Shown here piece by piece: positions 51,079-60,974 of a DNA stretch of 64,000 nt. The DNA comes from Pseudomonas sp. HR96 (GTDB lineage Bacteria > Pseudomonadota > Gammaproteobacteria > Pseudomonadales > Pseudomonadaceae). The stretch's first letter is position 1; every line of letters begins with the position of its first letter. The notes under the pieces are model-generated. The model made no database searches. It was given only the letters and a program-made list of their open reading frames with translations, and was not told the DNA's origin. A program made the translations under genes and the position numbers. The stretch lies in the NCBI RefSeq assembly GCF_034059295.1, contig NZ_CP139141.1, positions 2,525,001 through 2,589,000 of the forward strand, read 5' to 3'.

Positions 51079-51194
51079 GGCAAAAAAAAGCCCGCGATGG
51101 GGGGGAGCGGGCGGTAAAGCTTGAAGGAGCCAGCACAGACTAAGCCCGGGCAGTTGAAAAAATCGTGATAAAGATGTGAGCTGGTTTTCACATT
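51079..51194 (-). ncRNA. Duplicated ~115 bp element, copy 2 (possible small RNA)
   Basis: Partner of 49379-49492. The conserved segments are the 'tgtga'/'tcaca' pair, 'atcacgattttttcaactg', 'agtctg', 'ggctccttcaag' and the terminator. The terminator stem differs in sequence but keeps its pairing, and such compensatory change favours a structured RNA. It begins 13 bases after the stop of the GlxA-type regulator. Confidence 0.45.
51082..51112 (-). terminator. Intrinsic terminator downstream of the GlxA-type regulator
   Basis: On the minus strand gcccgc/gcgggc stem with a C-rich loop followed by eight U residues. Confidence 0.85.
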
Positions 51195-51207
51195 CTCAAT
51201 GGGCGAC

Positions 51208-52299
51208 TCAGCACGCCAGGTTCTGCGCGACGAACCGATACCCCGTCTGACCCGCCGCCGGCAGCGGCGCATGGCCGCGTTGCCGATAGCCCTGCGGGCT
51301 GTCGCCCAGTTGCTTGTGGAAGGCTCGGCGCATGCGTTCTTCGCGGCCGAAGCCGACCGTCTCGGCGATGCGCTTGATCGGTTCGTTGCTGGTTTCCAGC
51401 AGGCGGCAGGCGGCTTCCAGGCGTAGGGTCTCCACGGCATGGGCGGGGGTGTCGCCGGTGGCGGCGACGTAGGCGCGGGCGAAGTGCCGCGGGCTCATGC
51501 CGAACTGTTCGGCCAGGCGCTCGACGCGCAGGTCTTCGTTGAGGTGGGCGGCGATCCAGGCGTGCAGGCGCGCCAGGCGCACCTGCGGGTCGGTGCCCAG
51601 GGCCTTGGACTGCGCCTGCAACGACGCGCTCAGTTGCGGCTGTTCGGCCGAGCGCCAGATGAACACGGTGAAATAGCGCGCCAGCGCCAGGGCGGCATGG
51701 GGGCCCAGGTCCTGTTCGACCAGGGCCAGGGCCAGGTCGATTCCGGCGGTGGCGCCGCCGCAGGTCCACAGCGGGCCGTCATTGAGGTACAGGGCGTCCT
51801 GCTGGCAGCGCACCCCGGGATAGTCGGCCTGCAGCTGCTCGATGAACTTCCAATGGGTCACTACCTGGCGGCCTTCCAGCAGGCCGGCGGCGGCCAGCAC
51901 GAAGCTGCCGGTGCCGATCGAGCACAGGCGCCGCGTGCCGGGCTGGCGTCGGCGCAACCATCGGCAGATCTGTGCGTCGTGCTCCAGCACGGTCACCCCC
52001 GGGCCGCCGACCACGATCAAGGTGTCGATGGCCGGCACCTGGGCATCGAGCCAGGCCAGCGACTGGGTCATCACCTCGACGCCAGACACCGAGGTCACCA
52101 GGCCGCCTTCCGGGGAAGCGAGGACCAGGCGATAGGGCGGTTGGCTGGCGAAACGGCCGGCCAGCACCCGCGGCACGGCAGCGAATACTTCCATAGGGCC
52201 GCTGCCGTTGAGCAGCAGGGCATCGGCGAAGGTCAGCACCACCACCGTGCGAGTGTCAGGCGTGGCAGCAAAGGAGGGGTGTTTGGCATGGATCGGCAC
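51208..52299 (-). CDS. GlxA-type AraC family transcriptional regulator
   Basis: 363 residues from a GTG at 52299 with 'tggag' 7 bases upstream. An ATG at 52314 adds five. The N-terminal DJ-1/PfpI-like domain has 'TVVVLTFADALLLNGSGPME' and 'IDTLIVVGGPGVTVLEH', with a Thr-Gly ('SIGTGSFVLAAAG') where DJ-1 enzymes have Cys, so it is a sensor and not an enzyme. The C-terminal AraC domain has 'LAEQFGMSPRHFARAYVAAT' and 'IKRIAETVGFGREERMRRAF'. It is divergent from the sulfonate-binding protein gene 47 bases away and probably controls that cluster. Confidence 0.9.
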   Translation of the reverse strand: MPIHAKHPSFAATPDTRTVVVLTFADALLLNGSGPMEVFAAVPRVLAGRFASQPPYRLVLASPEGGLVTSVSGVEVMTQSLAWLDAQVPAIDTLIVVGGPGVTVLEHDAQICRWLRRRQPGTRRLCSIGTGSFVLAAAGLLEGRQVVTHWKFIEQLQADYPGVRCQQDALYLNDGPLWTCGGATAGIDLALALVEQDLGPHAALALARYFTVFIWRSAEQPQLSASLQAQSKALGTDPQVRLARLHAWIAAHLNEDLRVERLAEQFGMSPRHFARAYVAATGDTPAHAVETLRLEAACRLLETSNEPIKRIAETVGFGREERMRRAFHKQLGDSPQGYRQRGHAPLPAAGQTGYRFVAQNLAC

Positions 52300-52345
52300 G
52301 ACGGGACTCCACATACTCGGCGCAACACAAAACGAGAACCTGACA

Positions 52346-53308
52346 ATGCCGTCAATTTTCCTGCCTGCCAAGCGACTTCGTCGTGCCTTGTTCGGCTGCG
52401 CGGCGCTGGTGCTGGCGGCCCACGCCAGCGCCGCCGAGGTCTTGCAGATCGGCGACCAGAGTGGCCTGGTGCAGGCCCTGCTGCAGGCGGCCGGGCAAGC
52501 GCGGCCGGACAGCGACCGCTGGCACCCCTTCAGCGCCGGTCCGGCGTTGCTCGAAGCACTCAACAGCGGCGCCATCGACGTCGGCGTGGTCGGCAATGCG
52601 CCGCCGGTGTTCGCCCAGGCTGGCGGCTCGGCGGTGCGCATCATCGGCGTCGCCGAGGGCGCGCAGAACAACAACGCCTTGCTGCTGCCGGCCGGTTCCA
52701 GCGTGCAGCGAGTGGCCGACCTCAAGGGCCGGCGCATCGCCGTGGCCAAGGGCTCCAGCGGGCATTACCTGGTGCTGGCGGCGCTGCACGAGGCGGGGCT
52801 CGAGCCCCGTGACGTGGAGCTGGCGTACGTCAGCCCGGTGGACGCGCAGAACGCCTTCGCCAGCGGCCATGTCGATGCCTGGGCCGTATGGTATCCCTAC
52901 GTCGGCCAGGCCGTGGCCCAGGGCGCACGGGTGCTGGTGGACGGCAGCCCGTGGCCGGAAAGCGGATTGAGCTTTGCCGTGGCCAGCCAGCAGGCGCTGG
53001 CCGACCCGCAGCGCTCGGTGCAACTGGCCGAGCTGCTTGGGCGCCTGGCCCGGGCGCAGGACTGGGCCACTGCGCACCCGGCCGAGTGGGCCGTCGCGCT
53101 GGCCGCCGCCACGCACCTGCCGCTGGCGCTGGTGCAGGACATGCTCGCTCACCAGCACCTGCGTTATGTGCCCATCGACGCTGGAATCATCGCCTTGCAG
53201 CAACACCTGGCCGATGCCTTCGCCGCAGCCCGGTTGATCCCGCGACCGGTCCAGGTGCAGACCCTGTTCGACGCCGACTTCAACGGCGCGCTGCCCGCGC
53301 CACACTGA
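52346..53308 (+). CDS. Sulfonate-type ABC transporter substrate-binding protein (SsuA-like)
   Basis: 320 residues. The signal peptide is 'RRALFGCAALVLAAHASAAE'. The mature part, 'EVLQIGDQSGLVQALLQAAG', 'NSGAIDVGVVGNAPPVFAQA', 'DLKGRRIAVAKGSSGHYLVL' and 'ASGHVDAWAVWYPYVGQAVA', follows the SsuA/TauA fold. It is a periplasmic binder of a sulfonate or sulfate ester. No permease or ATPase gene follows, so it is an orphan that must use a transporter elsewhere. It starts a plus-strand series with an arylsulfotransferase-family gene and a TonB receptor. Confidence 0.9.
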   Translation: MPSIFLPAKRLRRALFGCAALVLAAHASAAEVLQIGDQSGLVQALLQAAGQARPDSDRWHPFSAGPALLEALNSGAIDVGVVGNAPPVFAQAGGSAVRIIGVAEGAQNNNALLLPAGSSVQRVADLKGRRIAVAKGSSGHYLVLAALHEAGLEPRDVELAYVSPVDAQNAFASGHVDAWAVWYPYVGQAVAQGARVLVDGSPWPESGLSFAVASQQALADPQRSVQLAELLGRLARAQDWATAHPAEWAVALAAATHLPLALVQDMLAHQHLRYVPIDAGIIALQQHLADAFAAARLIPRPVQVQTLFDADFNGALPAPH

Positions 53309-53371
53309 CCTGAAACCTGAAAACGCCATGCCGCTTGCCCCGGCAGGGCCTCGTTCACCCGGAGAAAAGCC

Positions 53372-54490
53372 ATGCCAACGCTCGATCGCACCACCCTCAG
53401 ACGCCAGAAGACCGGCTTGATCGCCGTCGACCACGAACGCAGCGCCGGGGGCTACACCCTGTTTGCCCCGCAGACCGCCAACGGCCAGGTCTTCCTCGTC
53501 GACCTGGACGGCGAAGTGGTGCACCGCTGGCAGCTGCCGCAGCGGCCCGGGCGCGATGCCGTGCTGCTGGCCAATGGCAATCTCGGCTACAACGGCAACC
53601 ACCCGGATTCGCCGAACCTGTTTCCCGGCTGGTCGGTGTGGCACGGCGGCGCTTTCAGCGAAGTCACCCCCGAAGGCGAAGTGGTGTGGCAGCACACCGA
53701 CCTGATGCACCATCACGATGCGCAGTGGCTGGACAACGGCCACCTGCTGTACACCACCGTCGAGCCGCTGAGCGCCGAGCTGGCGCGCCGCGTGCAGGGT
53801 GGCATCCCCGGCAGCGAAGCCGCCGGCGGGGTGATCTACGCCGACGTGGTCAAGGAGGTCGATCGCCAGGGCCAGGTGGTGTGGGAGTGGCGCAGCTGGG
53901 AGCACCTGCGGCCCGAAGACTATCCGTTGCACGACAGCTTCGAGCGCTACCACTGGCCGATGACCAACGCGGTCAGCCCGGGGCGCGACGGCAAGGTCAT
54001 CCTCAGCCTGCGCAGCGTCTCGGCGGTGATCGCCGTGCAGCGCGTGAGCGGCGAGGTGCTGTGGCGCCTGGGCCACGACCTGGTGGCGCAGCAGCATTGC
54101 CCCAGCGAACTGGACGACGGCCGCATCCTGGTGTTCGACAACGGCATCTCGCGGCCCCACGTGTCCATGCCGTTCTCGCGGGTGCTGGAAATCGACCCGC
54201 TGGCCCAGCGCATCGAATGGCAGTACGCCGACACCCCGGGCTACGCCTTCTTCACCCCGTTCATGGGCGGCGCGCAACGGCTGCACAACGGCAACACGCT
54301 GATCACCGAGGCCAACTTCGGTCGGCTGTTCGAGGTCACCCGGGCCGGCGAGGTGGTGTGGGAGTACGTCAACCCGCACTTCGCCGCCTACCCCGACGCA
54401 CCGTCGCGGCAATATCTGCCCGGCGAAAACAACGGCATCTTCCGCGCCCACCGCTACCAGCGCGAGGACATTGCCTGGCTGCGTGATTGA
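53372..54490 (+). CDS. Arylsulfotransferase (ASST) family protein
   Basis: 372 residues. Propeller-type repeats 'LFAPQTANGQVFLVDLDGEV', 'GAFSEVTPEGEVVWQHTDL', 'DNGHLLYTTVEPLS' and 'LHNGNTLITEANFGRLFEV' with conserved 'MHHHDAQWL' match the Arylsulfotran_2 family. ASST moves sulfate from aryl esters to a phenolic acceptor through a His. No signal peptide is visible, so it appears cytosolic, unlike the periplasmic enterobacterial ASST. 'ggagaaa' precedes the ATG. It lies between the sulfonate-binding protein and the TonB receptor, which suggests use of an imported aryl sulfate. Confidence 0.85.
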   Translation: MPTLDRTTLRRQKTGLIAVDHERSAGGYTLFAPQTANGQVFLVDLDGEVVHRWQLPQRPGRDAVLLANGNLGYNGNHPDSPNLFPGWSVWHGGAFSEVTPEGEVVWQHTDLMHHHDAQWLDNGHLLYTTVEPLSAELARRVQGGIPGSEAAGGVIYADVVKEVDRQGQVVWEWRSWEHLRPEDYPLHDSFERYHWPMTNAVSPGRDGKVILSLRSVSAVIAVQRVSGEVLWRLGHDLVAQQHCPSELDDGRILVFDNGISRPHVSMPFSRVLEIDPLAQRIEWQYADTPGYAFFTPFMGGAQRLHNGNTLITEANFGRLFEVTRAGEVVWEYVNPHFAAYPDAPSRQYLPGENNGIFRAHRYQREDIAWLRD

Positions 54491-54572
54491 GCCAACCCCC
54501 ACCCACCGTCCTGACCAACGCGCTTACGCCAGCCACGCGCAGCGAGGAGTCGACTCATCCCGAGGAACACCG

Positions 54573-56858
54573 ATGAATCCGTATTACCCGCGCTGCCTGG
54601 CCCTGGTCGCCATGCTGCCAACCTGTCACCTGGCGGCCGCCGAGAGCGGCAGCGACACCGCGACCACCCTGCAGGCCGTCACGGTCGAGGCCCGACGCCG
54701 CAGCGAAGATGCCCAGCAGGTGCCCACCGCCATGAGTGTGCTCAGCGGCCAGACCCTGGAAGCACAACGGCTGTATCGCCTGCAGGATCTGCAGCAGGCG
54801 ATGCCCAGCCTCAACGTCGCCTTCATGAACCCGCGCCAGGCCAGCCTGTCGATCCGAGGCCTGGGCAACAACCCGGCCAGCGACGGGTTGGAGGGCAGCG
54901 CCGGGATCTATCTGGACAACGTCTACCTGGGCCGTCCCGGCATGGCCGTGTTCGACCTGCTCAGCGTCCAGCAGATGGAGCTGTTGCGTGGCCCGCAAGG
55001 CACGCTGTTCGGCAAGAACACCACGGCTGGCGTCTTGAACATCAGCACCCGCCAGCCCAGTTTCACGCCCCAGGGCAGTGTCGTCAGCTCCCTGGGCGAG
55101 CACGGCTATGTGCAGAGCCAGGCCAGCTTCTCCGGCCCGCTGAACGACAGCCTGGCCGGGCGCATCGACCTGTACCGCAGCCATGAGAACGGCTACGTGA
55201 CCAACCAATACAACGGCAACACCCTGGGTGGCGGCATGCGCCAGGGCGTGCGCGGGCAGCTGCTGTTCAAGCCCGACGAGGACTTCAGCCTGCGCTGGAT
55301 CGGCGACTACAACGAGGAAGACTCCAGCGCCGGCACCCGCTCGCTGTTCAGCACCGGGCCGCTGATCAACGGGGTCAACCGCTACCAGCAGCGCGCGGCC
55401 GCGGTGGGCGCGACGCTGGTGGACGGGCGGCGAGTCAACCTTGACGCCGACCAGAGCATCAAGGTCTACCAGGGCGGCACCTCCCTGGAGGCCAACTGGC
55501 GCCTGCCCAGCGACTTTCAGCTGACCTCGATCAGCGCCTGGCGCTGGTGGGATTTCACCCCGCGCAACGACGACGAGCTGAACGTCGACGTGATGCACAA
55601 TGTCGGCCAGTCGGCCCGCGACCAGCAGTTCTCCCAGGAGCTGCGGCTGGCCTCGCCGCTGGGCGAGCACTTCGACTACGTACTGGGCGCCTACTACTTC
55701 CGCCAGCTGATGGACAACAAGGTGTTCACCTATTACGGGCCGCTGGCCGACACCTGGAACGGCACTGCGCAAGGGGCCTTGAACGACGTCACCAGCATAG
55801 GCAATGGCAGCGTCGACACCGACAGCTTCGCCACCTTCGCCCAGGGCACCTGGCATTTGACCCCGCAGCTGGATTTCAGCCTGGGCGTGCGCGGCACCTA
55901 CGAGCGCAAGCAGTCGACGGTTACCCGCAACGCGCCGGCAGGCGGGGCGCCCGTCAGCGCTGCGGCGGCGGCAGCGCGCCTGGCCCGCGCCGGTGCCTAC
56001 GACTCCGGCGACCTCAGCCAGTACAGCTTCAGCCCGTCGCTGCTGGCCAGCCTGTCCTGGCACATCAGTGAGCAGGTGCTGGGCTACGCCTCGCTGGCCC
56101 ACGGCGAGAAGTCCGGTGGGGTCAACCTGGGGGTTGCCAGCGCGCCGGTGGCCGGGGCCGACTCCCTGCTGATCGGCAGCGAGCGGGCCAACGACGCCGA
56201 GCTGGGGATCAAGACCACCTTGCTGGACCAGCGCCTGCTGATCGACGCCAACCTGTTCTGGACTCAGGTCTACGGCTACCAGGCCAACGCCTACGACGCC
56301 GCCAGCCAGGCCAGCTACCTGACCAACGCCGGCACCGTGCGCAGCCGCGGCCTGGAGCTGGACAGCAGCTGGCGGCCGGTGCGCGGCCTGACCCTCAACG
56401 CCAACGGCTCATGGAACGATGTGCGCTACCTGTCCTACGACAGCGCACCATGCCCGGCCGAGGTCGCGTTGCAGGCCGGCGCACCGGCGTCCTGCGACCT
56501 TAGCGGGCATGCGGTGGTGGGTGCCTCGAAGTGGATCTTCAACAGCAACGCCAGCTACCAGTGGAATCTGGCCAACGGTCTGCAACCTTATCTGAACGGC
56601 AGCTATGCCTGGCGCTCCCACGCCGTCGGCACCCTCGACGACTCGCGCTACGCACAACTGCCGGGCTATGCGCTGGTCAACCTGAGCACCGGGCTGCGCG
56701 GTGATCTGGGGCAGGGGCAGTGGGATGTCTCGCTGTGGCTGAAGAACGCCTTCGACAAGACCTACTACACCACCCTGTGGAACTCGCCCAACGGCGCCTA
56801 CACCGGCGTGCTGGGCACCCCAAGGACCCTGGGCATGACGGCCCGGTACGACTTTTGA
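54573..56858 (+). CDS. TonB-dependent outer-membrane receptor
   Basis: 761 residues from the ATG at 54573 with 'cgagga' upstream. Longer upstream reading lacks a site. Signal 'CLALVAMLPTCHLAAAE', a TonB-box-like 'LQAVTVEARRR', a plug domain ('VPTAMSVLSGQTLEAQRLYR', 'LRGPQGTLFGKNTTAGVLNI') and a 22-strand barrel ending 'GMTARYDF' with terminal Phe. 'GVLNISTRQP' is typical of the receptors often found with sulfonate or sulfate-ester genes. It imports a ligand with TonB energy, probably the sulfur compound used by the two genes before it (82-base gap). Ligand identity is inference. Confidence 0.93.
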   Translation: MNPYYPRCLALVAMLPTCHLAAAESGSDTATTLQAVTVEARRRSEDAQQVPTAMSVLSGQTLEAQRLYRLQDLQQAMPSLNVAFMNPRQASLSIRGLGNNPASDGLEGSAGIYLDNVYLGRPGMAVFDLLSVQQMELLRGPQGTLFGKNTTAGVLNISTRQPSFTPQGSVVSSLGEHGYVQSQASFSGPLNDSLAGRIDLYRSHENGYVTNQYNGNTLGGGMRQGVRGQLLFKPDEDFSLRWIGDYNEEDSSAGTRSLFSTGPLINGVNRYQQRAAAVGATLVDGRRVNLDADQSIKVYQGGTSLEANWRLPSDFQLTSISAWRWWDFTPRNDDELNVDVMHNVGQSARDQQFSQELRLASPLGEHFDYVLGAYYFRQLMDNKVFTYYGPLADTWNGTAQGALNDVTSIGNGSVDTDSFATFAQGTWHLTPQLDFSLGVRGTYERKQSTVTRNAPAGGAPVSAAAAAARLARAGAYDSGDLSQYSFSPSLLASLSWHISEQVLGYASLAHGEKSGGVNLGVASAPVAGADSLLIGSERANDAELGIKTTLLDQRLLIDANLFWTQVYGYQANAYDAASQASYLTNAGTVRSRGLELDSSWRPVRGLTLNANGSWNDVRYLSYDSAPCPAEVALQAGAPASCDLSGHAVVGASKWIFNSNASYQWNLANGLQPYLNGSYAWRSHAVGTLDDSRYAQLPGYALVNLSTGLRGDLGQGQWDVSLWLKNAFDKTYYTTLWNSPNGAYTGVLGTPRTLGMTARYDF

Positions 56859-56910
56859 AGCCCGCTCTTTTTTGCAAGCCAGCGCTGGGAGCCAACTCAC
56901 CGGAGCCCGC

Positions 56911-58095
56911 TCAAAGCGTCGAATCCGCCGCCGGCCTTTGCCCCAGCCACCAGGTCAGCCCCAAGCCGGCCAGGGCCAGTAGCGAGGCCAGCAGGAAGAT
57001 CCAGCCATAGCCCAGGTGCAAGGCTACCGCCCCCATCATCGGCCCTGCGATGGCCAGGGCCAGGTCGAAGAACACCGCATAGGCCCCCAGCCCCGCGCCA
57101 CGGCTGGCGGCCGGCACGCGGGCGATGGCCAGTACGCCGAGTGCCGGGTACACCAGCGACAGCCCGAACCCGGCCAGGCCGGCACCGAACAGCGCGGTCA
57201 GCGGCGACGGTGCCAGCCACAGCAGCACCAGGCCGAGGGTCTCCATGCTCATGCAGCTGATGGCCACGCTGAAGCCGCCAAAGCGGCTGATGGCGTTGAT
57301 GAACACCAGCCGCGAGATGATGAAACACAGGCCGAAACTGGTCAGGCACCAGGCCGCCCCGACCCAGCCGCGGTCCAGGTAATACAGGGTGATGAAGGTG
57401 GTCAGGGTGCCGTAGCCGATGGAGGCCAGGGTCAGGCTGAGGCCGAACGGCGCCACCCGGCTGAACGCCGCCCAAAAGGGCAGGCGCTCGCCGCGCAGCA
57501 CCGGCACGGCCTTTTTATCCCGGATCAACCACAGCGCCAGCAGGGCCAGCACGCTCAGGGCGATACCCAGGGTATTGAAACCCGCCGCGCCGACCATCAG
57601 CACCCCCAGCGGCGCGCCGAGGGCGATGGCGCCGTAGGAGGCAATGCCGTTCCAGGAGATGACGCGGGCGGTCTGCTCGCTGCCGACCAGGCCGATGCCC
57701 CAGCTGATGGTGCTGACACCGATCAGTCCCTGGGAGGCGCCGAGTACCAGGCGGGCGATGATCAGCAGGCTGAGGCTGGCATCGGGCAGGCTCTGCAGCA
57801 GGGTCGAGAGCAGGGTCAGCGCGCCGCTCGCGGCAATCCCGGCCAGGCCCACCACCACCGCCTTCTTGGTGCCCAGGGTATCGGCGGCGCGGCCGGCACC
57901 AGGGCGGCTGATCAGGGTGGCCAGGTACTGCGAACCGATGGTCAGGCCGGCGATCATCGGGCTGAAACCCAGCTGGTCGTGCACATACCCCGGCAGCACG
58001 GCGATGGGCAGGCCGATGCAGAAGAAGGCGATGAAGGTGTAGAAGACGATCGAGACGATTTGCAGGGTGACGTTGTGTTGTGTGTCTGCAGTCAT
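56911..58095 (-). CDS. MFS transporter (YfcJ/YhhS-like)
   Basis: 394 residues with 12 helices. 'GFSPMIAGLTIGSQYLATLI' and 'SRPGAGRAADTLGTKKAVVV' carry the signature loop of the YfcJ/YhhS group. 'VLGASQGLIGVSTISWGIGL' is also typical. Inner-membrane exporter; substrate unknown. It is convergent with the TonB receptor (52-base gap) and divergent from the UvrA-like gene, so it is transcribed alone. Confidence 0.9.
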   Translation of the reverse strand: MTADTQHNVTLQIVSIVFYTFIAFFCIGLPIAVLPGYVHDQLGFSPMIAGLTIGSQYLATLISRPGAGRAADTLGTKKAVVVGLAGIAASGALTLLSTLLQSLPDASLSLLIIARLVLGASQGLIGVSTISWGIGLVGSEQTARVISWNGIASYGAIALGAPLGVLMVGAAGFNTLGIALSVLALLALWLIRDKKAVPVLRGERLPFWAAFSRVAPFGLSLTLASIGYGTLTTFITLYYLDRGWVGAAWCLTSFGLCFIISRLVFINAISRFGGFSVAISCMSMETLGLVLLWLAPSPLTALFGAGLAGFGLSLVYPALGVLAIARVPAASRGAGLGAYAVFFDLALAIAGPMMGAVALHLGYGWIFLLASLLALAGLGLTWWLGQRPAADSTL

Positions 58096-58188
58096 GGGGG
58101 CTTCGCTGGCCTGGGAGGTTGTCGTATGACCACATCCTAGCTGAAATTATCGGCGGCTCGAGGTTGCCCGGGGCAATCGGGGCAAACT

Positions 58189-58216
58189 TTGCACGCACCC
58201 CCGGGTCGGTTATAAG
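58189..58216 (+). promoter_or_regulatory. Promoter of the UvrA-like gene
   Basis: TTGCAC (58189-58194) and TATAAG (58211-58216) separated by 16 bases, 30 bases before the ATG. No LexA-type CTGT-N8-ACAG site was found nearby. Confidence 0.55.
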
Positions 58217-58245
58217 ACTCTTTCTATCAGGCCACCGACTTTTCC

Positions 58246-60756
58246 ATGAAACCCAGCCCCCCAGCATTGCCCGGCTATGTGCGGGTTCGCGGCGCTCGCG
58301 AACACAACCTCAAGAACGTCGACGTCGACATTCCCCGCGATGCGTTGGTGGTGTTTACCGGCGTATCCGGTTCGGGCAAGTCTTCGCTGGCTTTCGGCAC
58401 CCTGTACGCCGAGGCGCAGCGTCGCTATTTCGAATCGGTGGCGCCCTATGCCCGGCGCCTGATCGACCAGGTCGGCGTACCGGCCGTGGACAGCATCGAG
58501 GGCCTGCCGCCGGCGGTGGCCCTGCAGCAACAGCGCGGCACGCCGAGCACGCGCTCGACGGTGGGCAGCGTGACCACCCTGGGCAGCCCGGTGCGCATGC
58601 TCTACTCGCGGGTCGGCGAGTACCCGCCCGGGCAGCCGCTGCTGTACGCCGAGGACTTCTCGGCCAATACGCCCCAGGGCGCCTGCCCCGGTTGCCAGGG
58701 CCTCGGGCGGGTCTATGAAGTCACCGAGCAGACCATGGTGCCGGACGACTCGCTGACCATCCGCGAGCGCGCGGTGGCCTCCTGGCCACTGGCCTGGCAA
58801 GGGCAGAACCAGCGCGACATCCTCGTGACCCTGGGCTACGACGTCGACATCCCCTGGCGCGACCTGCCGAAAAAGGACCGCGACTGGATTCTCTTCACCG
58901 AAGAGACGCCCACCGTGCCGGTGTACGCCGGCCTGACCCCGTCGCAAACCCGCGAGGCGCTCAAGCGCAAGGTCGAACCCAGCTACCAGGGCACCTTCAC
59001 GGGTGCCCGTCGCTACGTGCTGCACACCTTCAGCCACTCGCAAAGCGCCTTGATGAAAAAACGCGTGAGCCAGTACATGATCGGCGCGGACTGCCCGCTG
59101 TGCGCGGGCAAGCGTCTCAAGCGCGAAGCCCTGAGCGTGACCTTCGCCGGCCTGGACATCGGCGAGTTCTCGCAGCTGCCACTCAACCGCGTGGCCGAGC
59201 TGCTGACACCCATCGCCGAGGGCCACGGCGACAGCGCGCTGGCCCCGGAGAAACGCTTGGCCGGCCAGCAACTGGCGGCCGAGCTGCTGCTGCGCATTCG
59301 CGTGCTGACCGATCTGGGCCTGGGCTACCTGGCGCTGGAGCGCAGTACACCGACCTTGTCTTCCGGCGAGCTGCAGCGACTGCGCCTGGCCACCCAGCTC
59401 AATTCGCAGCTGTTCGGCGTCATCTATGTGCTCGACGAGCCGTCGGCCGGCCTGCACCCGGCCGACGGCGAGGCGCTGTTCGACGCCTTGGCGCGGCTCA
59501 AGGCGGCCGGCAACTCGCTGTTCGTGGTCGAGCATGACCTGGAGACCATGCGCCGTGCCGACTGGCTGGTGGACGTCGGCCCGGCCGCCGGCGAGCATGG
59601 CGGGCAGGTGCTGTACAGCGGCCCGCCGCAGGGCCTGCGCAAGGTGCAGGCGTCGCGCACACGGGTGCATCTGTTCGCCGAACAGCAAGCCGTGCAGCGC
59701 ACGCCCCGGCCAGCTGGCCAGTGGCTGGCACTGAGCGGGGTCAGCCGCAACAACCTGGAGAACGTCGACGCGGCGTTCCCTCTGCACTGTTTCACCGCCG
59801 TCACCGGGATTTCCGGCTCGGGCAAATCCAGCCTGGTCAGCCAGGCCTTGCTGGAGCTGGTGGGCGAGCGGTTGGGGCAGGCACCCTCGGCGCCGGAGGC
59901 CGACGACAACCCCTTGCAGGAAAGCGCACCGCAGACCCGCTCGGGCGCCATCACCGCCGGCATGGAGCACATCCAGCGCCTGGTGCAGGTGGACCAGAAG
60001 CCCATCGGCCGCACGCCGCGCTCCAACCTGGCCACCTACACCGGCCTGTTCGATGCGGTGCGCAAGTTGTTCGCTGCCACGGACGCGGCCCGCGAGCGCG
60101 GCTTCGATGCCGGGCAGTTTTCCTTCAACGTGGCCAAGGGGCGCTGCCCGGCGTGCGAGGGCGAGGGCTTCGTCAGTGTCGAATTGTTGTTCATGCCCAG
60201 CGTCTATGCTCCGTGCCAGACCTGCCACGGCGCGCGTTACCAGGCGCAGACCCTGGAGGTGCAGTGGAATGGCCGCAACATCGCCCAGGTGCTGGACCTC
60301 ACGGTCGAGCAGGCCTGCGCCTTCTTTGCCGAAACGCCCAGTGTGCTGCGCGCCCTGACCGTGCTGCGCGACATCGGCCTGGGTTACCTGCGCCTGGGCC
60401 AGCCGGCCACCGAGCTCTCAGGCGGCGAGGCGCAGCGCATCAAGCTGGCCACCGAGCTGCAGCGCAGCCAGCGCGGGGCGACCCTGTACGTGCTCGACGA
60501 GCCGACCACCGGACTGCATCCCAGCGATGTCGACCGGCTGCTGGTGCAGCTGAACACTTTGGTGGATGCCGGCAACACGGTGGTGGTGGTCGAGCACGAT
60601 ATGCGCGTGGTAGCCCAGTGCGACTGGGTGATCGATATCGGCCCGGGCGCCGGGGAAGACGGCGGCACCGTGGTGGCGGCGGGGCAGCCCGAGGCCGTGG
60701 CAGAAGTAGCGGCGTCGCGTACGGCGCCGTACCTCAAGGCGGTTCTGCAACACTAG
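58246..60756 (+). CDS. UvrA-like ABC ATPase (class II, short UvrA)
   Basis: 836 residues against ~940 for UvrA. It has two ABC modules: '[20 protein letters not shown]' and '[20 protein letters not shown]' (Walker A), '[15 protein letters not shown]' and '[15 protein letters not shown]' (signatures), and '[18 protein letters not shown]' and '[19 protein letters not shown]' (Walker B). Zinc-site cysteines are in '[11 protein letters not shown]', 'CPLCAGKRL', 'CPACEGEGF' and 'CQTCHG'. The reduced length and compressed first insertion suggest the UvrB-binding part is altered, as in UvrA2/DrrC-type proteins linked to drug or damage tolerance. It is probably cytosolic and DNA-binding. It is not the housekeeping uvrA. 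Own promoter, no partner gene. Confidence 0.92.
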   Translation: MKPSPPALPGYVRVRGAREHNLKNVDVDIPRDALVVFTGVSGSGKSSLAFGTLYAEAQRRYFESVAPYARRLIDQVGVPAVDSIEGLPPAVALQQQRGTPSTRSTVGSVTTLGSPVRMLYSRVGEYPPGQPLLYAEDFSANTPQGACPGCQGLGRVYEVTEQTMVPDDSLTIRERAVASWPLAWQGQNQRDILVTLGYDVDIPWRDLPKKDRDWILFTEETPTVPVYAGLTPSQTREALKRKVEPSYQGTFTGARRYVLHTFSHSQSALMKKRVSQYMIGADCPLCAGKRLKREALSVTFAGLDIGEFSQLPLNRVAELLTPIAEGHGDSALAPEKRLAGQQLAAELLLRIRVLTDLGLGYLALERSTPTLSSGELQRLRLATQLNSQLFGVIYVLDEPSAGLHPADGEALFDALARLKAAGNSLFVVEHDLETMRRADWLVDVGPAAGEHGGQVLYSGPPQGLRKVQASRTRVHLFAEQQAVQRTPRPAGQWLALSGVSRNNLENVDAAFPLHCFTAVTGISGSGKSSLVSQALLELVGERLGQAPSAPEADDNPLQESAPQTRSGAITAGMEHIQRLVQVDQKPIGRTPRSNLATYTGLFDAVRKLFAATDAARERGFDAGQFSFNVAKGRCPACEGEGFVSVELLFMPSVYAPCQTCHGARYQAQTLEVQWNGRNIAQVLDLTVEQACAFFAETPSVLRALTVLRDIGLGYLRLGQPATELSGGEAQRIKLATELQRSQRGATLYVLDEPTTGLHPSDVDRLLVQLNTLVDAGNTVVVVEHDMRVVAQCDWVIDIGPGAGEDGGTVVAAGQPEAVAEVAASRTAPYLKAVLQH

Positions 60757-60830
60757 AACAGGCTTGCGGCCTGACAGCACCACGGCTGACGCCCGTGATC
60801 AAACCCGGAGCGGGCAGAGCGCCGATGCGT

Positions 60831-60974
60831 TCAGCGCCCCGCCTGCTTCGGATCGGCCGGCGTGCCCGGCCTTTGCTGCTCGCCCTGCTGGTTGAGCTGC
60901 TTGTGCTTCTCGCCGACCTTGCCGGCGTTGGCCGGTTGGTCCTTGAGGTCTTCGCGTTTGGATTCTTGTGTCAT
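60831..60974 (-). CDS. Small hydrophilic protein (47 aa)
   Basis: Reads 'MTQESKREDLKDQPANAGKV' and continues with Gln/Lys-rich sequence, '...PGTPADPKQAGR'. A strong ribosome site 'aaaggagc' lies 5 bases before the ATG at 60974. It is highly charged and probably disordered, like small stress-type proteins common in Pseudomonas. No function is known to me. It stands alone between the UvrA-like gene and the SDR operon and is easily missed because of its length. Confidence 0.75.
   Translation of the reverse strand: MTQESKREDLKDQPANAGKVGEKHKQLNQQGEQQRPGTPADPKQAGR

Noticed and set aside
58096..58245. LexA/SOS box expected before a uvrA gene.
   Set aside because: No CTGT-N8-ACAG-like site is present, consistent with a non-housekeeping UvrA-like gene.
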